Counted from the first letter of the stretch, positions 44,132 through 54,301 are shown. The stretch is 56,538 bases of DNA from Thermoanaerobaculum sp. (GCA_021154885.1 JAJKHS010000138.1:1-56538); one strand, 5' to 3'. The notes: a model not told the origin generated them from the letters alone. Numbers and translations: made by a program.

Positions 44132-44428
44132 CTAAGGCGCCGTCCCCTTGGCGGGCGAGCCCGCCACCAGCTCCGCAGCTCCAGCCTTGACGGCCTCGGG
44201 CACGATCTCCACCGCCGGCTCCCACCAGTCGGCGCCAGGCTCGAAAACCTCTCCCTCGTGCGCGCAGGGGGAGGCGATGTGGTCGCGGCCATACATCCCC
44301 TTGCCGGTGTGCCGCGCGCGATGCAGAGGATAGATCGTGGAGCACACCAGGCAGAAGCGGCCGATCGTGCGGCCCCGCCGCTCTTCGGGGACTTGGGCTT
44401 CGGGCGCCGCGTGAGGCATTCTGTACAT
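44132..44428 (-). CDS. 98-aa protein with probable metal-binding cysteines
   Basis: A small protein with CLVC at about 26-29 and a single further Cys at about 55 (SPCAHEGEVF), separated by a His-rich stretch (LHRARHTGKGMYGRDHIASP). The Cys/His spacing suggests a metal-binding knuckle, though the ligand count is uncertain. No family recognised. It sits between ndk (23 nt upstream) and the HD-GYP gene (30 nt downstream) on the same strand and is therefore part of the same transcription unit. Confidence 0.72.
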   Translation of the reverse strand: MYRMPHAAPEAQVPEERRGRTIGRFCLVCSTIYPLHRARHTGKGMYGRDHIASPCAHEGEVFEPGADWWEPAVEIVPEAVKAGAAELVAGSPAKGTAP

Positions 44429-44451
44429 GGTCGTCTCCAGGCGCTTCGACG

Positions 44452-44874
44452 TTAGCGCGCCGCCAGCAGCTCGGCGCGCGAGAAGAAAAAGGACAGCTCG
44501 AGGGCGGCGTTCTCCGGCGAGTCGCTGCCGTGGATCGCGTTGCGTTCGATGGAGGTCCCGTACAGCTTGCGGATCGTCCCCTCCTCCGCTTTGGCCACGT
44601 CGGTCGCCCCCATCACCTTGCGGAGCTGGGTCACGGCCTCCTCGCGTTCCAGGGCGACCGGGACCACCGGACCGCTGGTCATGAACTCCACCAGGCTGCC
44701 ATAGAACGGCCGCTCCTTGTGCACCTCATAGAACGACTGCGCCTGCGCCTCGGTGAGGTGCAGGACCTTGAGGCCCCGGATGGTGAAGCCCTCCTTCTCG
44801 AGGTGAGCAAGAACTTTGCCTGCATTGCCGGCCGCCACGGTGTCCGGCTTGAGAATGGCGAGAGTGGTCTGCAT
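44452..44874 (-). CDS. ndk: Nucleoside diphosphate kinase
   Basis: A 140-aa NDP kinase. The phosphohistidine is His115 in the RNAIHGSDS motif. LAILKPDTV near the N-terminus carries the conserved Lys, and the SGPVVPVALEREEAV segment is in the expected place. It balances NTP and dNTP pools using ATP. Length is typical. Downstream of the sucCD/S51 genes at an 88-nt gap and before the 98-aa gene. Confidence 0.96.
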   Translation of the reverse strand: MQTTLAILKPDTVAAGNAGKVLAHLEKEGFTIRGLKVLHLTEAQAQSFYEVHKERPFYGSLVEFMTSGPVVPVALEREEAVTQLRKVMGATDVAKAEEGTIRKLYGTSIERNAIHGSDSPENAALELSFFFSRAELLAAR

Positions 44875-44962
44875 GGATTCGTCGTCTCCGTAGAAGGATA
44901 AGATGACAGGGGCCGGATCGGCCGGCCGGGGGGATTGTAGAGTGTGGAGGGCGTGCCGCCAA

Positions 44963-45634
44963 CTACACCGCCTCGACGTCTCCCTCCGCCCCCTCGATCC
45001 GGAACACCTCGCCCACCAGCTCCACCACTCCCTCCGGGCCGAGCAGCACGGCCGAGCCGGCGGGGAGGCCCAGCCCCCAGCTCACGCCCGTGCCGGCCAG
45101 CATCTTGCGCAGCCGGCGATCGTGGCCCGGGTCGAAATTGGGCTCCACCACTCCCTCCGGCAGCCAGCCGAAGCCGGGGATCAGGTCGCCCTTGAAGATG
45201 CTGCGCGCGAACCGCCCCGCACACTGTGCCGCGGCGGCGATGGCCACCACCACCCCGCCGTCGGCGATCTTGCGCGCCAGGGCCTCGGCGGCCGGCGTAT
45301 CCTCGATCGCCTCCAGCAGGTGATCCGTTACGCCGCCGCCGAGGTAGACCGCCGCCACGTCGCGGATCCGCTCCGCGTTCCGCGCCCGGCGACCATCCCG
45401 CGAGCGGTAGATGGGGATGATCTCCACCTCCCGCTCGAAGCCCGCCATGTACTCCGCGAAATGGCGGGGATAGTCGTTCGACCCCGAAGCCGCCGGGATG
45501 AACCCGACCGGCCCCGGCGGCGCCTTCTCCAGCCAGGTACGGTCCGCGTCCTCGGTCTCTCCGAAGCTGAACTCGCCGCCCCCGATCAGGGCCAGCCAGC
45601 CGGTACCGGGGATGCGTTGGAGGGGATCGGCCAA
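44963..45634 (-). CDS. Peptidase S51/cyanophycinase-like protein with an altered nucleophile site
   Basis: A 223-aa protein with the S51/class I glutaminase-like fold: LALIGGGEFSFGE at the start, VGFIPAASGS, the acidic VYLGGGVTDHLLEAI segment, and a hydrophobic strand VVVAIAAAAQCAGRFA where family members have the elbow G-T-S-A-G. Here the corresponding residues are A-Q-C-A-G, so Ser is replaced by Cys. The gene follows sucD by 6 nt and is probably co-transcribed with sucCD. Whether it hydrolyses a peptide is unknown. Confidence 0.82.
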   Translation of the reverse strand: MADPLQRIPGTGWLALIGGGEFSFGETEDADRTWLEKAPPGPVGFIPAASGSNDYPRHFAEYMAGFEREVEIIPIYRSRDGRRARNAERIRDVAAVYLGGGVTDHLLEAIEDTPAAEALARKIADGGVVVAIAAAAQCAGRFARSIFKGDLIPGFGWLPEGVVEPNFDPGHDRRLRKMLAGTGVSWGLGLPAGSAVLLGPEGVVELVGEVFRIEGAEGDVEAV

Positions 45635-45640
45635 AGCCTC

Positions 45641-46513
45641 CTACGCCCCCAGCACCTTCGCCATCGTCTCCCCCATCGCCGCCGGCGACTCCACGACGTG
45701 GATCCCCGCCGCCTTCAGCGCCTCGAACTTCTCCGCCGCTGTGCCCTTGCCGCCGGAGATGATGGCCCCGGCGTGACCCATGCGGCGTCCGGGCGGCGCG
45801 GTGCGGCCGGCGATGAAGCCCACGACCGGCTTCTTGTAGTTGGCTTTGATCCAATCCGCGGCCTGCTCCTCGGCGTTGCCGCCGATCTCGCCGATCATCA
45901 CCACCCCGTCCGTGTCCGGGTCCCGGGCAAATTGGGTGAAGACGTCGATGAAGCTCGTGCCGTTGATGGGATCGCCGCCGATGCCCACGCAGGTGGACTG
46001 CCCGAGGCCGAGATTCGAGAGCTGCCAGACGGCCTCGTAGGTCAGCGTGCCCGAGCGGGACACGACCCCGATGCGGCCCTGCTTGTGGATGTGCCCCGGC
46101 ATGATGCCGATCTTGGCCTTGCCCGGCGAAATGACGCCCGGACAGTTGGGACCGATCAGGCGTATCGGGTTGTCGCGCAGAAAGGCCTTCACCTTGAGCA
46201 TGTCGTTGACCGGGATGCCCTCGGTGATGCAGACCACGAGCTCGATCCCGGCCGCCGCGGCCTCCAGGATGGCATCGGCGGCGAACGGCGGCGGCACGAA
46301 GATCATCGTGGCGTTGGCGTCGGTCGCCGCGCGGGCCTCGGCCACCGAGTCGAACACCGGGATGCCCTCGACCGTCTCGCCGCCCTTGCCGGGCGTCACG
46401 CCGGCCACCACCTTGGTCCCATAGTCGCGGCAGCCCAGGGCGTGGAACGTCCCCTCCTTGCCGGTGATGCCCTGCACCACCAGGCGCGTTTCGTCGTTCA
46501 CCCAGATCGCCAT
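45641..46513 (-). CDS. sucD: Succinate-CoA ligase alpha subunit
   Basis: A 290-aa alpha subunit. The Rossmann CoA site starts with [10 protein letters not shown]. The phosphohistidine is His247 in MGHAGAI, and [21 protein letters not shown] is the conserved central region. It catalyses substrate-level phosphorylation in the citric acid cycle with SucC. The gene starts 3 nt after the sucC stop. It belongs with the sdh genes in cycle function though not in the same operon. Confidence 0.97.
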   Translation of the reverse strand: MAIWVNDETRLVVQGITGKEGTFHALGCRDYGTKVVAGVTPGKGGETVEGIPVFDSVAEARAATDANATMIFVPPPFAADAILEAAAAGIELVVCITEGIPVNDMLKVKAFLRDNPIRLIGPNCPGVISPGKAKIGIMPGHIHKQGRIGVVSRSGTLTYEAVWQLSNLGLGQSTCVGIGGDPINGTSFIDVFTQFARDPDTDGVVMIGEIGGNAEEQAADWIKANYKKPVVGFIAGRTAPPGRRMGHAGAIISGGKGTAAEKFEALKAAGIHVVESPAAMGETMAKVLGA

Positions 46514-46516
46514 GGT

Positions 46517-47686
<1,170 letters not shown>

Positions 47687-47875
47687 AACGATCTCCTCCG
47701 AGAAAAGCGCCTCCGAGAAAGTTCCCTGGGAACCTTGGATTCGAGACTGGGATCGTCCCCTGACAGGGGACAGGGGTCGCCCGGCGAGAGCCGGGAGGAG
47801 TGTAGCAGAGGGGGAAGGCGGCATCGGCTCAGCGGGAAAGGCCAAGCCAGGACACGACCGGACGCTGAGGAGGTC

Positions 47876-48064
47876 TCAACCCGAGCCCTCGCGGCGATTA
47901 AGATCGAGGAAGACCTGATCGGCCGCGAGGACAAGATCCTCGTCCGCCAATGCCGGGTAGCTGTCGGAGGTTGTTCGGCGGAGGATTTCGACAGCGACCG
48001 ACTGCTTGTCCGACTCGGGAAGAGACTCAAAGCTCTCGATGAGCTGCTTGGCTGCCTGAGTCAT
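47876..48064 (-). CDS. Orphan addiction-module antitoxin-like protein
   Basis: A 62-aa protein with a helical start (MTQAAKQLIESFESLPESDKQ), an EILRRTTSDSYPAL segment and a C-terminal helix EDLVLAADQVFLDLNRRE. This build, LPE-x-(D/E)KQ-x-VA-x-EILRR then (D/E)L(V)-x-AA(D/E)-x(V/L)F-x-x-L(D/N), matches antitoxins that normally precede PemK/MazF-type toxins. No toxin ORF follows in the 189 nt before sucC (47687-47875). It therefore looks solitary. The upstream ribosome site is weak. Confidence 0.72.
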   Translation of the reverse strand: MTQAAKQLIESFESLPESDKQSVAVEILRRTTSDSYPALADEDLVLAADQVFLDLNRREGSG

Positions 48065-48205
48065 GGCAGAAGGCTGGCACGGGCAAAGCGGCCACGTCAA
48101 GTCGCCAATCGGGTTTGCTTCCATGGCTGCAGACGATACCGCAGATCGGGAATCGAACGCCAGGGCCGCTGCCAAGTGGACACGTATTATGGTAAAAATC
48201 CCGCC

Positions 48206-51061
48206 ATGCCGCGAACCCGCACCGCCTCCAAGCCCCCGAAAGGCCGCACCAATCCCCAGAAACCCGCCCTCCGCCTCCAGGGCTGGCGCACCACCGACGA
48301 CGAGGAGATCGAGCGTCGCCGGCAGCGGGCCGCCACCGAGCCCCTCACGGTCGAGCCGATCGAGCCCGGTCACCGCGTCTTCGGGACCTTCCGCGTCGCC
48401 TCGGACGGCGGCAGCTCCTACGAGGTCGAGCTCCGCTCGCTCACCCGGCACGACAACTCCTGCGGCTGCCCGGACTTCCAGGTGAACGGCCTCGGCACCT
48501 GCAAGCACGTCGAAGCCGTCCTGGCTCGCATCCGCCCGGCGAAGGCGGCGGCCCCCGAGCGCATCGAAGTCTTCCTCCGCCGTGCCGGCGAGCGGCCCCA
48601 GGTGAGGGCGCAGTGGCCGGGCGGCTCGCGCCGCACCGGGGCCTTCGCCCTCGTGGACCGCTTCTTCCTCCCGAGCGGCGAGCTGCGCGGCGATCCCTTG
48701 ACCCTTCTCCCGGAGCTGGCCCGGGCCCTCACCTCGGCGCCGCCGCGAGTGCGCGAGCGCATCCGCCTCTCCCGCCACCTCCTCCCCTGGTTGGAAGACG
48801 AGAGCCGGCGGGCGGCGCAGGGGACGGCCCGCGAGCGCTTTCTCAAGGACGTCGAGGCCGGCCGGGAGAGCCTGGACGTGGTCAAGGTCCCTCTCTATCC
48901 CTACCAGCGCGAGGGCACGCTGCATCTCGCCTTCACCGAGCGGGCCCTGCTCGCCGACGAGATGGGCCTCGGCAAGACCGTCCAGGCCATCGCCGCCTGC
49001 GCCCTGCTGCGGCGGCTGCGAGGCGTCGAGCGCGTCCTGGTGATCAGCCCGGCCTCCCTCAAGGCCGAGTGGGAGGAGCAGATCGCCCGCTTCACCGACC
49101 TGCCGTCGCGCATCGTCTACGGCCCTCGCGCCCAGCGCCTGCGCCAGTACGGCCCCGGCGCCTTCTTCTATCTTGCGAGCTACGAGCAGATGCTCTATGA
49201 CGCGGACGACGTGCAGCAGCGCCTCGCGCCGGACGTCATCGTGCTCGACGAAGCGCAGCGCATCAAGAACTGGCAGAGCCGCACCGCCCACGCCGTCAAG
49301 CGCCTGAAGAGCCCCTACGCCTTCGTCCTCACCGGCACGCCCATCGAGAACCGCATCGACGAGATCTACTCCATCCTCCAGTTCCTCGATCCCTCCCTGC
49401 TCGGCCCCCTCTTCCGCTTCAACCGCGACTTCTACGAGCTGGACGACCGCGGCCGGCCCGCCGGCTACAAGAACCTCGACGAGCTCCACCGCCGCCTCGC
49501 GCCCGTCCTCCTGCGCCGCCGCAAGCAGGAGGTCGAAGGCCAGCTCCCGGGCCGCACCGACAAGCACTACTTCGTGCCCATGGAAGACGAGCAGCTCACC
49601 CGCTACGCCGAGTACGAGAAGCGCGTCGCCAGCCTCATGGCCCAGGCCCAGCGCCGGCCGCTCACTCCCGACGAGCTCGACAAGCTCCAGCGGTGGCTCG
49701 CCTGCATGCGGATGATCTGCGACACCCCCTACATCCTCGACTCTGACTGCCGGGTCTGCCCCAAGCTCCCCGAGCTGAAGGAGATCCTCGGCGAGACCCT
49801 GGCCGAGCCCGGCACCAAGGTCCTCATCTTCTCCGAGTGGGAGCGGATGCTCGAGCTGGTGCGCGAGCTCGTCCAGGAGATGGAGATCGGCCACGCCTGG
49901 CACACCGGCTCCGTGCCCGTGATGCGCCGCCGCGCCGAGATCCACCGCTTCAAGGACGATCCCGAATGCCGGCTCTTCCTCTCCACCGACTCGGGCAGTG
50001 TGGGCCTGAACCTCCAGGCCGCCAGCGTGGTGATCAACCTCGACCTGCCCTGGAACCCGGCCCGCCTGGAGCAACGCATCGCCCGCGCCTGGCGCAAGCA
50101 CCAGACGCGGCCCGTCCGCGTCCTCCACCTCGTCACCGCGGGCAGCATCGAGCACCGGATGATCCCCCTCCTCGCCGGCAAGCAGGCCCTGGCGGACAGC
50201 GTCCTCGACGGACAGGGCGACTCCTCCGTCCTCCCCCTCCCTTCCGGCCGCAAGGCCCTGGTGCAGAGACTGGAAGCCCTGACGGGGATCACCACGACGC
50301 CTCCGATGTCCGCGACGCCCGAAACTCGGACCCCGGCCGCCCCCGCCGATCCCCTCGCCACCGAGCTGCGCCCCCTCCTCGGCGACCGCCTCCTGGACCT
50401 CGAAGTCTGGACCGCCCCGGACGGCCGGCAGACCCTCCTCGCCGTGGTGGACAGCGCCGCCGGCACCGACCGCCCCGCCCTCGAAGCGATCGTCGGCCAG
50501 TCCCCCCAATACTCCGCCTCCATCCTGGAGCTGATCGACCGCCCCGCCTTCGCAACCATCGAGCGCCTGATCGAGATGGGAATCCTACGCTTCACATCCG
50601 AAGACCGCCGCCTCCTCCACCGCTCCCCGGCCCTGGGATCGGAGAGGGACGCCCAGCGGGACCGCCAACTCGCCGCCGCCCGGGACCTCCTCGTGCAATC
50701 CGAGAGGAAGATCCGCATGGCTGCCGTTCTCGCCGGAGGAGGCTTCCCCGTCGAGGCCCTCCCCGCCCTGCGAGAGGGAGTCGACCTCGCCCTGCGCTCC
50801 CAGGCCCATAGAGAAGGAATGGACCTGCCCGACGCCGAAACGCTCCCCGACGCCTGGATCGAATCCCACCTCCCCTTTCCTCTCCGCCCCCTGCGTGAGA
50901 GCTCCGAGATCCTCCTGGGTGCCACGGCCGGCCAGGTGAGCGAGTGGATCGTCGAGGCCGAAGCCCTCGCCCGCGAAACCGGAGACGCACTCCGGCACCT
51001 CCAGCGCCCCTTCGGGGCGGACCCTCGTCTCCCCCCCGGCCGCCGGGAGAGAGAGGGCTAA
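48206..51061 (+). CDS. SWIM zinc finger / SNF2-type helicase
   Basis: A 951-aa SF2 ATPase. A SWIM finger Cys86-x-Cys88-x10-Cys99-x-His101 lies at the start, after a short basic tail. The SNF2 core has DEMGLGKTVQAIA (about 250), DEAQRIKN (about 347), LTGTPIENRIDEIYSILQFL and, in the C-terminal lobe, STDSGSVGLNLQAASVVINLDLPWNPARLEQR. The last 200 residues are helical with no motif recognised. Such proteins remodel nucleoprotein complexes and are common as single genes. It starts at the ATG that directly follows CCCGCC; no clear ribosome site is seen. It is followed by repeat copy C and recQ. Confidence 0.92.
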   Translation: MPRTRTASKPPKGRTNPQKPALRLQGWRTTDDEEIERRRQRAATEPLTVEPIEPGHRVFGTFRVASDGGSSYEVELRSLTRHDNSCGCPDFQVNGLGTCKHVEAVLARIRPAKAAAPERIEVFLRRAGERPQVRAQWPGGSRRTGAFALVDRFFLPSGELRGDPLTLLPELARALTSAPPRVRERIRLSRHLLPWLEDESRRAAQGTARERFLKDVEAGRESLDVVKVPLYPYQREGTLHLAFTERALLADEMGLGKTVQAIAACALLRRLRGVERVLVISPASLKAEWEEQIARFTDLPSRIVYGPRAQRLRQYGPGAFFYLASYEQMLYDADDVQQRLAPDVIVLDEAQRIKNWQSRTAHAVKRLKSPYAFVLTGTPIENRIDEIYSILQFLDPSLLGPLFRFNRDFYELDDRGRPAGYKNLDELHRRLAPVLLRRRKQEVEGQLPGRTDKHYFVPMEDEQLTRYAEYEKRVASLMAQAQRRPLTPDELDKLQRWLACMRMICDTPYILDSDCRVCPKLPELKEILGETLAEPGTKVLIFSEWERMLELVRELVQEMEIGHAWHTGSVPVMRRRAEIHRFKDDPECRLFLSTDSGSVGLNLQAASVVINLDLPWNPARLEQRIARAWRKHQTRPVRVLHLVTAGSIEHRMIPLLAGKQALADSVLDGQGDSSVLPLPSGRKALVQRLEALTGITTTPPMSATPETRTPAAPADPLATELRPLLGDRLLDLEVWTAPDGRQTLLAVVDSAAGTDRPALEAIVGQSPQYSASILELIDRPAFATIERLIEMGILRFTSEDRRLLHRSPALGSERDAQRDRQLAAARDLLVQSERKIRMAAVLAGGGFPVEALPALREGVDLALRSQAHREGMDLPDAETLPDAWIESHLPFPLRPLRESSEILLGATAGQVSEWIVEAEALARETGDALRHLQRPFGADPRLPPGRREREG

Positions 51062-51105
51062 AACATCTTCGCGCTGCTTCTTCTTTCTCTTCTTCTTTAG
51101 ACTAA

Positions 51106-51169
51106 CCCCTCCCTCTTCTCCCGGCGGCCGGGGGGGGAGGCTGGGAGAAGAGGGCCGGGGTGATGAGGG
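51106..51169. repeat. CCCTCTTCTCCC palindromic element, copy C
   Basis: The stem CCCTCTTCTCCC (51111-51122) pairs with GGGAGAAGAGGG (51143-51154), followed by CCGGGGTGATGAGGG. Same orientation as copy B. Located between the SNF2 gene and recQ, in a 285-bp gap with no other gene except the possible 30-codon ORF. Confidence 0.75.
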
Positions 51170-51257
51170 CCAACGGCTCGGTCAGGCAAGCTGACAAAGT
51201 AGAGGTACTCGCGACCCGCTTGTAAGATCGGAGCGACTTTTTCCGTCTTTATAGAGT

Positions 51258-51350
51258 ATGACCAGAAAACTACGCTCCGAATCCCAGACCCAGACCCTCA
51301 TCCCCGTCACCGTCTTCCCGCCCAGCCGCCGGCTCGAGGTGCTCTCATGA
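51258..51350 (+). CDS. Possible 30-codon leader ORF overlapping recQ
   Basis: An ATG at 51258-51260 opens a frame with MTRKLRSESQ and ends EVLS with TGA at 51348-51350, overlapping the recQ ATG as ATGA. It is just long enough to be a translational coupler, but its ribosome site is poor and its composition is unremarkable. It could also be non-coding. Reported because of the exact ATGA arrangement. Confidence 0.28.
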   Translation: MTRKLRSESQTQTLIPVTVFPPSRRLEVLS

Positions 51351-53371
51351 GCGCTATCGCGGAAGACACGACGAACCTGGAGGCGGCCCGTGCGGTTCTC
51401 CTGGAGACCTTCGGCTACGGGGAGTTCCGCCCCGGACAGGAGGAGGTGATCCGTCACCTCCTGGCCGGGCGATCCGCCGCGGCCGTCTTCCCCACCGGCG
51501 GCGGCAAGTCCCTCTGCTACCAGCTCCCGGCCCTCCTACTGCCGGGCCTTACCCTTGTGGTCTCGCCCCTGATCGCCCTGATGAAGGACCAGATCGACCA
51601 GCTCACCCGGCGCGGAGTGGCCGCCGGCCGCCTCGACTCGACGCTCACCGCCGACGAGGTCCGCACCCTCATGGAGGCCGTCCGCAAGGGCACCCTGCGC
51701 CTCCTCTACTGTGCTCCCGAGCGCTTCGCCAACGAGCGCTTCCGGCAGGCAATCTCCCGGGTCCGGGTGTCGCTCTTCGCGGTCGACGAGGCCCACTGCG
51801 TCTCCGAGTGGGGGCACAACTTCCGACCCGACTATCTGAAGCTGGCCGGCTTCGGCAAGCTCTGCGGCGCCGAACGCATCCTGGCGCTCACGGCCACCGC
51901 CACGCCGCAGGTGCTCACCGACGTCTGCCGCGGCTTCGGCATCGCTCCGGAATGTGCCGTCCGTACCGGCTTCCACCGTGAGAACCTGACGCTGCGGACC
52001 ACCCCCGTCCGCGCCGCCGATCGCGACGCCCTGCTGCTCGAGCGGCTCTCGTCCGGTGCCTCCCAGGACTCCCGGGAGATATCGGGGCCGGCCATCGTCT
52101 ACGTCACCCAGCAGAAGACGGCCGAGGACGTGGCCTCGGCCCTGATGCGCGCAGGTCTGCCGGCCCGCGCCTACCACGCTGGTATGGAGGACGACGAGCG
52201 GGCCCGGGTGCAGGACTGGTTCCTGGAGTCGGCGGAAGCGGTGGTCGTGGCCACCATCGCCTTCGGCATGGGGATCGACAAGGCGGACATCCGCAAGGTG
52301 ATCCACTACAACCTGCCCAAGAGCCTGGAGAACCTGGCGCAGGAGATCGGCCGCGCCGGCCGGGACGGGCGGGCCGCGCTCTGCGAGAGCTTCTACTGCA
52401 CCGACGACCTCCTCGCGCTCCAGAATTTCGCCTACGGCGACACGCCGGACCTCGGGGCCGTGCGAGACCTGCTCGCGGAGCTCGCGAGATTCGCTGAAGG
52501 TCCCGGCGAGATGGAGCTCTCCCTGTACGACCTCGCGGCGCGGCACGACATCCGGCTGCTGGTGGTGCGGACCCTCCTCACCTACCTGGAGCTTGCGGGC
52601 TACCTGGAGGCCGGCACTCCGATCTACGCGGAGTACGAGCTGCGGCCGCTCGTCTCCTTCGAGGAGATCCTGAACCGCTTTCAGGGGGAGAGACGGGAGT
52701 TCCTGCGTGGCATCTTCCGGCAAGCGAGGAAGGCGAAGGTCTGGTCCCACCTCGACCTCGAAACCGCGGCGCAAGCCCTGGGCGCACCCCGCGATCGTCT
52801 GATCCGGGCCCTCGACTATCTCGCCGAGCAAAGCCTGCTGGAAGTCCGCGCCGCCGGCCTGCGCCACCCCTACCGCTGGCTCCGCCGTCCCGCCGAACTG
52901 GAGGAGATGGCTCAACTGGCGCAATCACTCCACCAGCGGACCCTGGAAAGGGAGAGCCGCGAAATCGCCCGCTTAGATCAGGTGCTGACCCTCGCCGCCC
53001 ACGACGGTTGCCAGACGGCCTTCCTCGCGGCCCACTTCGGAGAGCAGCTCGCCCATCCTTGCGGACACTGCTCCTGGTGCGAGAACGGCGGCCAGCCCGC
53101 GAGGCTCCTCCCGGCGACTCCCGTCCGCCTCGACGAGACCCGCCTGCGCCAGGCGGTGAGCCTGTGGCGGGAGACCCCGGACCTGACCCAGGCCCTGGCC
53201 GGCCCGCGAGCCTTCACCCGCTTCCTGACCGGCCTCCCCTCCCCGCGCCAGACCCGCGCCAAGCTCAAATCCCACCCCCTCTTCGGCACCTTCGCCCACG
53301 TCCCCTTCGCGGAGGTGCTGGCCGCCGTTGCCACTCCCCGATCAGGTGTGGTAGACAATGGTAGTCAGTGA
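51347..53371 (+). CDS. recQ: ATP-dependent DNA helicase RecQ
   Basis: A 674-aa RecQ helicase. Motif 0 is YGEFRPGQEEVI, Walker A is FPTGGGKSLCYQLPA, Walker B is FAVDEAHCVSEWGH, motif III is LALTATATPQV, and motif VI is QEIGRAGRDGR. A C-terminal Cys cluster GCQTAFLAAHF...HPCGHCSWC (about 555-590) is a zinc site of the RecQ type. No HRDC domain is visible. The 676-bp 3' part (52645-53320) is duplicated at 54301-54963. Its last 15 residues (TPRSGVVDNGSQ) differ from the other copy and may derive from the rearrangement. Confidence 0.95.
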   Translation: MSAIAEDTTNLEAARAVLLETFGYGEFRPGQEEVIRHLLAGRSAAAVFPTGGGKSLCYQLPALLLPGLTLVVSPLIALMKDQIDQLTRRGVAAGRLDSTLTADEVRTLMEAVRKGTLRLLYCAPERFANERFRQAISRVRVSLFAVDEAHCVSEWGHNFRPDYLKLAGFGKLCGAERILALTATATPQVLTDVCRGFGIAPECAVRTGFHRENLTLRTTPVRAADRDALLLERLSSGASQDSREISGPAIVYVTQQKTAEDVASALMRAGLPARAYHAGMEDDERARVQDWFLESAEAVVVATIAFGMGIDKADIRKVIHYNLPKSLENLAQEIGRAGRDGRAALCESFYCTDDLLALQNFAYGDTPDLGAVRDLLAELARFAEGPGEMELSLYDLAARHDIRLLVVRTLLTYLELAGYLEAGTPIYAEYELRPLVSFEEILNRFQGERREFLRGIFRQARKAKVWSHLDLETAAQALGAPRDRLIRALDYLAEQSLLEVRAAGLRHPYRWLRRPAELEEMAQLAQSLHQRTLERESREIARLDQVLTLAAHDGCQTAFLAAHFGEQLAHPCGHCSWCENGGQPARLLPATPVRLDETRLRQAVSLWRETPDLTQALAGPRAFTRFLTGLPSPRQTRAKLKSHPLFGTFAHVPFAEVLAAVATPRSGVVDNGSQ

Positions 53372-53389
53372 CACTCAAGGAAGAAACCC

Positions 53390-53617
53390 ATGCCTCAGGT
53401 CAGCGCCCGATTCCCCGCCGAGCTCGTCGAGGAGATCGACCGTGCTGCCAGCCGGCTCGATCGGACCCGGCCCGAGGTGATCCGGCAGGCGGTCGAGTAC
53501 TACTTCGACGACTTCGAGGATCTCCAACTCGGCCTCGAGCGGCTTCACGACCCGTCGGATCCGATCTTGGATTGGGAAGACGTGAGGCGTGAGCTTCTCG
53601 ATCAAGATCAAGGCTAG
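53390..53617 (+). CDS. CopG/RHH-type antitoxin
   Basis: A 75-aa ribbon-helix-helix protein: the strand QVSARFPAELVEEIDRAASRL is followed by RTRPEVIRQAVEYYFDDFED, the classic RHH fold, then a toxin-binding tail RLHDPSDPILDWEDVRREL. Its ribosome site is AAGGAAG. The downstream RelE-like gene begins 29 nt before its stop, so both are translationally coupled. Together they are a RelBE/ParDE-type pair, though the toxin frame is broken. Confidence 0.9.
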   Translation: MPQVSARFPAELVEEIDRAASRLDRTRPEVIRQAVEYYFDDFEDLQLGLERLHDPSDPILDWEDVRRELLDQDQG

Positions 53618-53844
53618 CGCTGCGAAGTCGCTAAGCCGGATCCCCAAAGCCGAGCGCTCGCGGTTGATTCAGGCGATCGATCGCCTGCGGCGCGAACCTA
53701 TCGCGGGCGGCGTTCTCAAAGGAGAGTTCTCCGGTCTGCGGCGGTTGCGCGTCGGCGATTACCGTATCGTCTATTGAGGTGGTGCAGGAGCAGCTCCTGG
53801 TGCTCGTCGTCCGCATCGGACACCGGCGCGAGGTCTATCGTTGA
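53589..53844 (+). pseudogene. RelE/ParE-type toxin interrupted by a frameshift
   Basis: Begins with GTG and reads as a ParE/RelE toxin: SFSIKIKASAAKSLSRIPKAERSRL, then GEFSGLRRLRVGDYRIVY, and stops at TATTGA (about 53777). In the next frame the family C-terminus continues at once: EVVQEQLLVLVVRIGHRREVYR, stop at 53842-53844. One extra T in TATTGAG explains it. The truncated product lacks the basic HRREVYR end needed for RNase or gyrase activity. A sequencing error is the alternative. Confidence 0.85.
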
Positions 53845-53995
53845 CACGAGAGGAGCAGGAGGCGGCGGGCCCACACCACGATTTCAAGCTCTGAAAGGGC
53901 GGCAGGGGACGTTCGCCATGAGCGGTTGCGATCCTACGGACGTTTCAGGGGTGAGGTGATCGAAGAGGTCTCGCGCCAGATTGGAGGCATTTCTC

Positions 53996-54301
53996 ATGGC
54001 GAAAGCTCAGAAAATGGTTAGTATCCGCTTGGAGGCGGACGACTACAAATTCCTCAGCAGCCTGGCGGAGGCGGATAAAGAAGATCTGTCGACCGCGGTC
54101 CGCGACCTCATCGCCCGCGGCCGCCTGTTCCTGGCCCTGGAGCGATATCGCGAAGGAAAGGCTTCTCTGGGCAAGTCGGCAGAGGTGGCAGGCGTCTCCC
54201 TTAGCGAGATGATGGACTTCCTCGCCGAGAACGGAGCTCCGGCGGATCTCACCGTCGAGGACTATCGGGAGAGCCTCTTGGCACTGCGAGAGATCTGGTA
54301 G
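53996..54301 (+). CDS. UPF0175-like antitoxin
   Basis: A 101-aa protein with an N-terminal RHH-like segment (MVSIRLEADDYKFLSSLAEADKEDLSTAVRDLIARGR) and a C-terminal UPF0175-type helix-turn-helix (AALEKY-like LALERYREGKASLGKSAEVAGVSLSEMMDFLAENG). The ATG at 53996 follows TTGGAGGC. The partner toxin, usually a PIN or similar protein, is absent: the stop (TAG) lies at the edge of the duplicated recQ segment. Antitoxin function is inferred from the domain type. Confidence 0.85.
   Translation: MAKAQKMVSIRLEADDYKFLSSLAEADKEDLSTAVRDLIARGRLFLALERYREGKASLGKSAEVAGVSLSEMMDFLAENGAPADLTVEDYRESLLALREIW

Noticed and set aside
48140-48170. tRNA T-loop-like sequence GTTCGATTCCC on the minus strand
   Set aside because: No acceptor stem, anticodon arm or D-arm can be formed around it.
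48065-50509. Long minus-strand frame opposite the SNF2 gene
   Set aside because: Only its last 62 codons (47876-48064) resemble a real protein; the rest is antisense to the helicase motifs.
53774-53959. Short plus-strand ORF after the RelE gene
   Set aside because: It covers the shifted C-terminus of the toxin in a third frame and has no similarity or ribosome site.
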